Shown here: positions 20,211-21,757 of the stretch, one piece after another
Position numbering within the stretch: position 1 is the stretch's first letter
Layout: each line of letters starts with the position of its first letter
Assembly: GCA_049694275.1 (NCBI GenBank)
Contig: JBAVQS010000173.1
Location: 1 to 21,757 of the forward strand
Source: JBAVQS01 sp049694275
Lineage (GTDB): Bacteria > Chloroflexota > Anaerolineae > UBA4142 > SHND01
Length of the DNA stretch: 21,757 bases
Direction of reading: 5' to 3'
The notes under the pieces: model-generated
The model's input: the letters and a program-made list of their open reading frames with translations, nothing else
Told to the model about the DNA's origin: nothing
Database searches by the model: none
Made by a program: the position numbers and the translations under genes

Positions 20211-20239
20211 GGCGACCGCCGACGGCTGATGGCAACCAA

Positions 20240-20282
20240 GACCCGAAGGGTTTCCGAAAACCCTTCGGGTCTCTTGTTGTTT
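20240..20282 (+). terminator. Intrinsic terminator of the fad operon
   Basis: GACCCGAAGGGTTT (20240-20253) pairs perfectly with 20258-20271 around CCGA, then TCTTGTTGTTT. It lies 29 bases after the fadA stop. Confidence 0.92.
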
Positions 20283-20287
20283 ATCAC

Positions 20288-20311
20288 TGATGTATAAATG
20301 TGATGTATAAT
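20288..20311 (+). promoter_or_regulatory. vapBC -10 region with direct repeats
   Basis: TGATGTATAA occurs at 20288-20297 and 20301-20310, a 13-base period; the second copy ends in a consensus TATAAT (20306-20311). No clear -35 is visible. Repeats over the -10 are a usual place for autoregulation by a ribbon-helix-helix antitoxin. Confidence 0.55.
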
Positions 20312-20340
20312 GGTGTTATCAGAAGGATGGGGGACTGATT

Positions 20341-20637
20341 ATGCAGCAGATGATTCGCAAGCAGGTCTATATCGAGCGGCGGCAAGAGACCCGGCTCAAG
20401 CGGCTTGCCAAACAGCGCGGCGTGAGCGAGGCGGAAATCATCCGCCGCGCGCTCGACCGCGAATTGGATGCCGGCTCGACCGCGAACGCGCCGCGCAACC
20501 CGGACGCGTGGCAAGAGGCGCTCGCGTTTATGCAGTCGCGTCGCCGCCTGGCTATTGCGGGAGAAGAACCCTATCGCTGGCGGCGCGAGGATGCCTATGA
20601 GGAACGCCTGGCCCGGTACGACCGCAAGAGTGAGTAA
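20341..20637 (+). CDS. vapB: Ribbon-helix-helix antitoxin (VapB-like)
   Basis: A 98-residue small basic protein. Residues 4-40 form a ribbon-helix-helix of the CopG/Arc type: strand RKQVYIERRQ, helix ETRLKRLAKQRGV, turn SEAEI, helix IRRALDRELD. The C-terminal half (50-98) is charged, with Trp/Arg and ends YEERLARYD, the part that usually wraps the toxin. It would bind and neutralise the PIN toxin downstream and repress the operon through the TGATGTATAA repeats. A G-run (ATGGGGG) about 8 bases before the ATG serves as a weak ribosome site; an internal ATG at 20350 is an alternative. Confidence 0.85.
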   Translation: MQQMIRKQVYIERRQETRLKRLAKQRGVSEAEIIRRALDRELDAGSTANAPRNPDAWQEALAFMQSRRRLAIAGEEPYRWRREDAYEERLARYDRKSE

Positions 20638-20648
20638 GGCATATTCTC

Positions 20649-21095
20649 ATGAGCATCATTCTGATTGATACCAACCTTTTGCTCTATGCCTATGATGTGA
20701 CAGAACCTGGGCGTAGTGGCCGTGCACAGGCGATGCTGGATCAACTCAAAGGGACCGGACTTGGCCGGCTTAGTGTCCAATGCCTTGCCGAGTTTTTCAG
20801 TATTTCAACTCGCAAGTTGAAACCACCCCTCACGCGAGCCCAGGCGCTCACCCAGATTGCGTTAATGGGGGAAGCGTATCCGGTGCTTGATCTTACGCTC
20901 GCCATCGTGCTCGAAGCAACGCGTGGTGCACGCGATCATCAATTAGCATATTATGATGCCCAAATCTGGGCCACGGCCAAGCTGAACCAAATCCCGGTCA
21001 TCTTTAGCGAGGACTTTCCCTCAGCCGATGTGCTCGAAGGAGTGCGCTTTGTCAATCCCTTTGCCGCGGATTTTGATTTGGATAACTGGATTTAA
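20649..21095 (+). CDS. vapC: PIN-domain ribonuclease toxin (VapC-like)
   Basis: A 148-residue PIN-domain protein. The acidic metal-binding residues expected of the family are present: D7 (IDTNLLLYAYD), E48 (QCLAEFF), D103 (YYDAQIWATA) and D122 (SEDF). VapC toxins cleave RNA, commonly tRNA or rRNA, when freed from their antitoxin. It begins 11 bases after the vapB stop in the same unit and has no strong ribosome site, so translation probably depends on vapB. Nothing suggests inactivation. Confidence 0.92.
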   Translation: MSIILIDTNLLLYAYDVTEPGRSGRAQAMLDQLKGTGLGRLSVQCLAEFFSISTRKLKPPLTRAQALTQIALMGEAYPVLDLTLAIVLEATRGARDHQLAYYDAQIWATAKLNQIPVIFSEDFPSADVLEGVRFVNPFAADFDLDNWI

Positions 21096-21115
21096 AAGCC
21101 GCGTGCCTGGTTTAC

Positions 21116-21126
21116 TGTGATACAAT
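21116..21126 (+). promoter_or_regulatory. Extended -10 promoter before the hemolysin III gene
   Basis: TACAAT (21121-21126) preceded by TG one base upstream (TG-A-TACAAT), an extended -10. No -35 is visible. It is 60 bases before the ATG; repeated CATCCTGT-like words follow it. Confidence 0.45.
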
Positions 21127-21186
21127 CCTATCCTGTCCATCCTGTTTGGAGAGATTAGGCAAGCGAATCGTTCGAGAAAGGAATTC

Positions 21187-21757
21187 ATGTTAAGAAAATT
21201 TCGCGACCCGGTGAGCGGGTTGACTCATCTCGGCGGAGCAGTGGCCGCGCTCGTTGGGCTGGTTGCTCTGCTCCTTATCGGCTGGGGGAGCTGGACGCGC
21301 GAAGCTTCCTTGTCCATCTATGGGGTGAGCCTGATCTTGATGATGACGGCGAGCGCCTGCTATCACCTCATCAAGGCGTCGCCGCGCTGGCAACTGTTCC
21401 TGCGCAAGCTCGACCATTCCGCGATCTATATTCTGATTGCCGGGACCTATACGCCGGTCTGCATGAACCTGTTTTCGGGGTTCTGGAACTGGGGGATGCT
21501 GGCGATTATCTGGACGTTTGCGCTGGTTGGGACCATCGTCAAGTTGTTCGTCATCAATGCGCCGCGCTGGGTCACGGTTGTAGTGTATATCGTCATGGGC
21601 TGGCTGGGCATCCTGGCGGTGCCGCAAATGATCGGCGTCCTGCCCGCGGGGGCGCTCTTTTGGTTGCTGCTCGGTGGAGTGGTTTTTACGCTGGGCGCGG
21701 TGGTGTACGCGACCAAAAAGTTCGATTTCTTCCCGAACGTGTTTGGTTTTCATGAAG
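21187..21757 (+). CDS. Hemolysin III / TrhA family membrane protein (partial, runs off the window)
   Basis: 190 residues of an HlyIII/PAQR-type membrane protein, cut by the window end. Diagnostic features are DPVSGLTHLGGAVAA (7-21), the helix ending SACYHL with H60, KLDHSAIYILIAGTYTPVC (74-92), and the last visible FPNVFGFHE, where the family reads FGFHEIWH. About six helices are seen of the usual seven; around 25 residues should be missing. Members are related to adiponectin receptors and keep a metal-binding His set; TrhA-type members affect membrane fluidity, and direct hemolysis is doubtful. AAAGGA lies about 4 bases before the ATG at 21187. Unlinked in function to vapBC upstream. Confidence 0.92.
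   Translation, partial: MLRKFRDPVSGLTHLGGAVAALVGLVALLLIGWGSWTREASLSIYGVSLILMMTASACYHLIKASPRWQLFLRKLDHSAIYILIAGTYTPVCMNLFSGFWNWGMLAIIWTFALVGTIVKLFVINAPRWVTVVVYIVMGWLGILAVPQMIGVLPAGALFWLLLGGVVFTLGAVVYATKKFDFFPNVFGFHE

Overview
The window looks like a chromosomal piece of a moderately GC-rich member of the Chloroflexota, of the Anaerolineae/Caldilineae type. This is an inference from style, with no marker gene present. The signs are a huge secreted-domain protein with (T/P)-rich TPTPTP linkers and an SdrD-type B domain, a subtilase with a DUF11-like tail ending in FLPLVIR, an UPF0104 membrane protein, a DUF6812-like protein, and near-leaderless genes behind good sigma-70 type promoters. No rRNA, tRNA or CRISPR array was seen.

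Layout. (1) 1-3285 is accessory DNA. It holds the 3' end of an unknown gene followed by a perfect hairpin, then a minus-strand three-gene module: an ExeA/TniB-type AAA ATPase, an unrecognised linker-rich protein, and a small winged-helix protein resembling plasmid or phage replication initiators. Three to four 23-bp tandem repeats (iteron-like) lie at the 3' end of the module. A small CxxC/HxxC protein and an orphan reading-frame fragment follow. The segment abuts a comEC gene cut off after 247 codons, which suggests a mobile element inserted in comEC. (2) 3268-4238 is the comEC remnant with a 67-aa gene upstream. (3) 4300-8174 holds an orphan 111-aa gene with a strong promoter, a bidirectional terminator, a sigma-factor-like protein fused through one membrane helix to extracellular domains, and an UPF0104 flippase-like protein. 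(4) 8316-9559 holds a SWIM zinc-finger protein behind a promoter-leader-terminator unit that could be a small RNA or attenuator, and a two-repeat DUF6812-like protein. (5) 9730-13930 holds a secreted two-LysM protein, an MFS transporter, and a divergently transcribed secreted subtilase. (6) 14155-15560 holds a doubtful small gene and a two-gene membrane operon with a perfect operator-like palindrome. (7) 15744-15971 is an ISAs1-type transposase remnant. (8) 16125-20271 is a fatty-acid beta-oxidation pair: a FadN-type hydroxyacyl-CoA dehydrogenase/enoyl-CoA hydratase fusion and a FadA-type thiolase. They are separated by a four-helix-bundle gene that looks like a roughly 0.5 kb insertion with GC-rich inverted flanks and a short direct repeat. 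(9) 20288-21095 is a VapBC toxin-antitoxin pair, and 21187 to the end is a partial hemolysin III/TrhA family protein.

How it works together: the core genes concern lipid turnover (fadN-fadA) and the cell envelope (UPF0104, LysM, subtilase, sigma fusion). Two CRP/FNR-like palindromes sharing TGTGATAG-N3-TCAC lie at the promoters of the sigma fusion gene and the fad operon, hinting at shared control. The best candidates for something undescribed are the Rep-like/AAA module with its repeats inside comEC, the membrane-tethered sigma factor, the small RNA or attenuator unit at 8705-8821, and the four-helix-bundle insertion unit.
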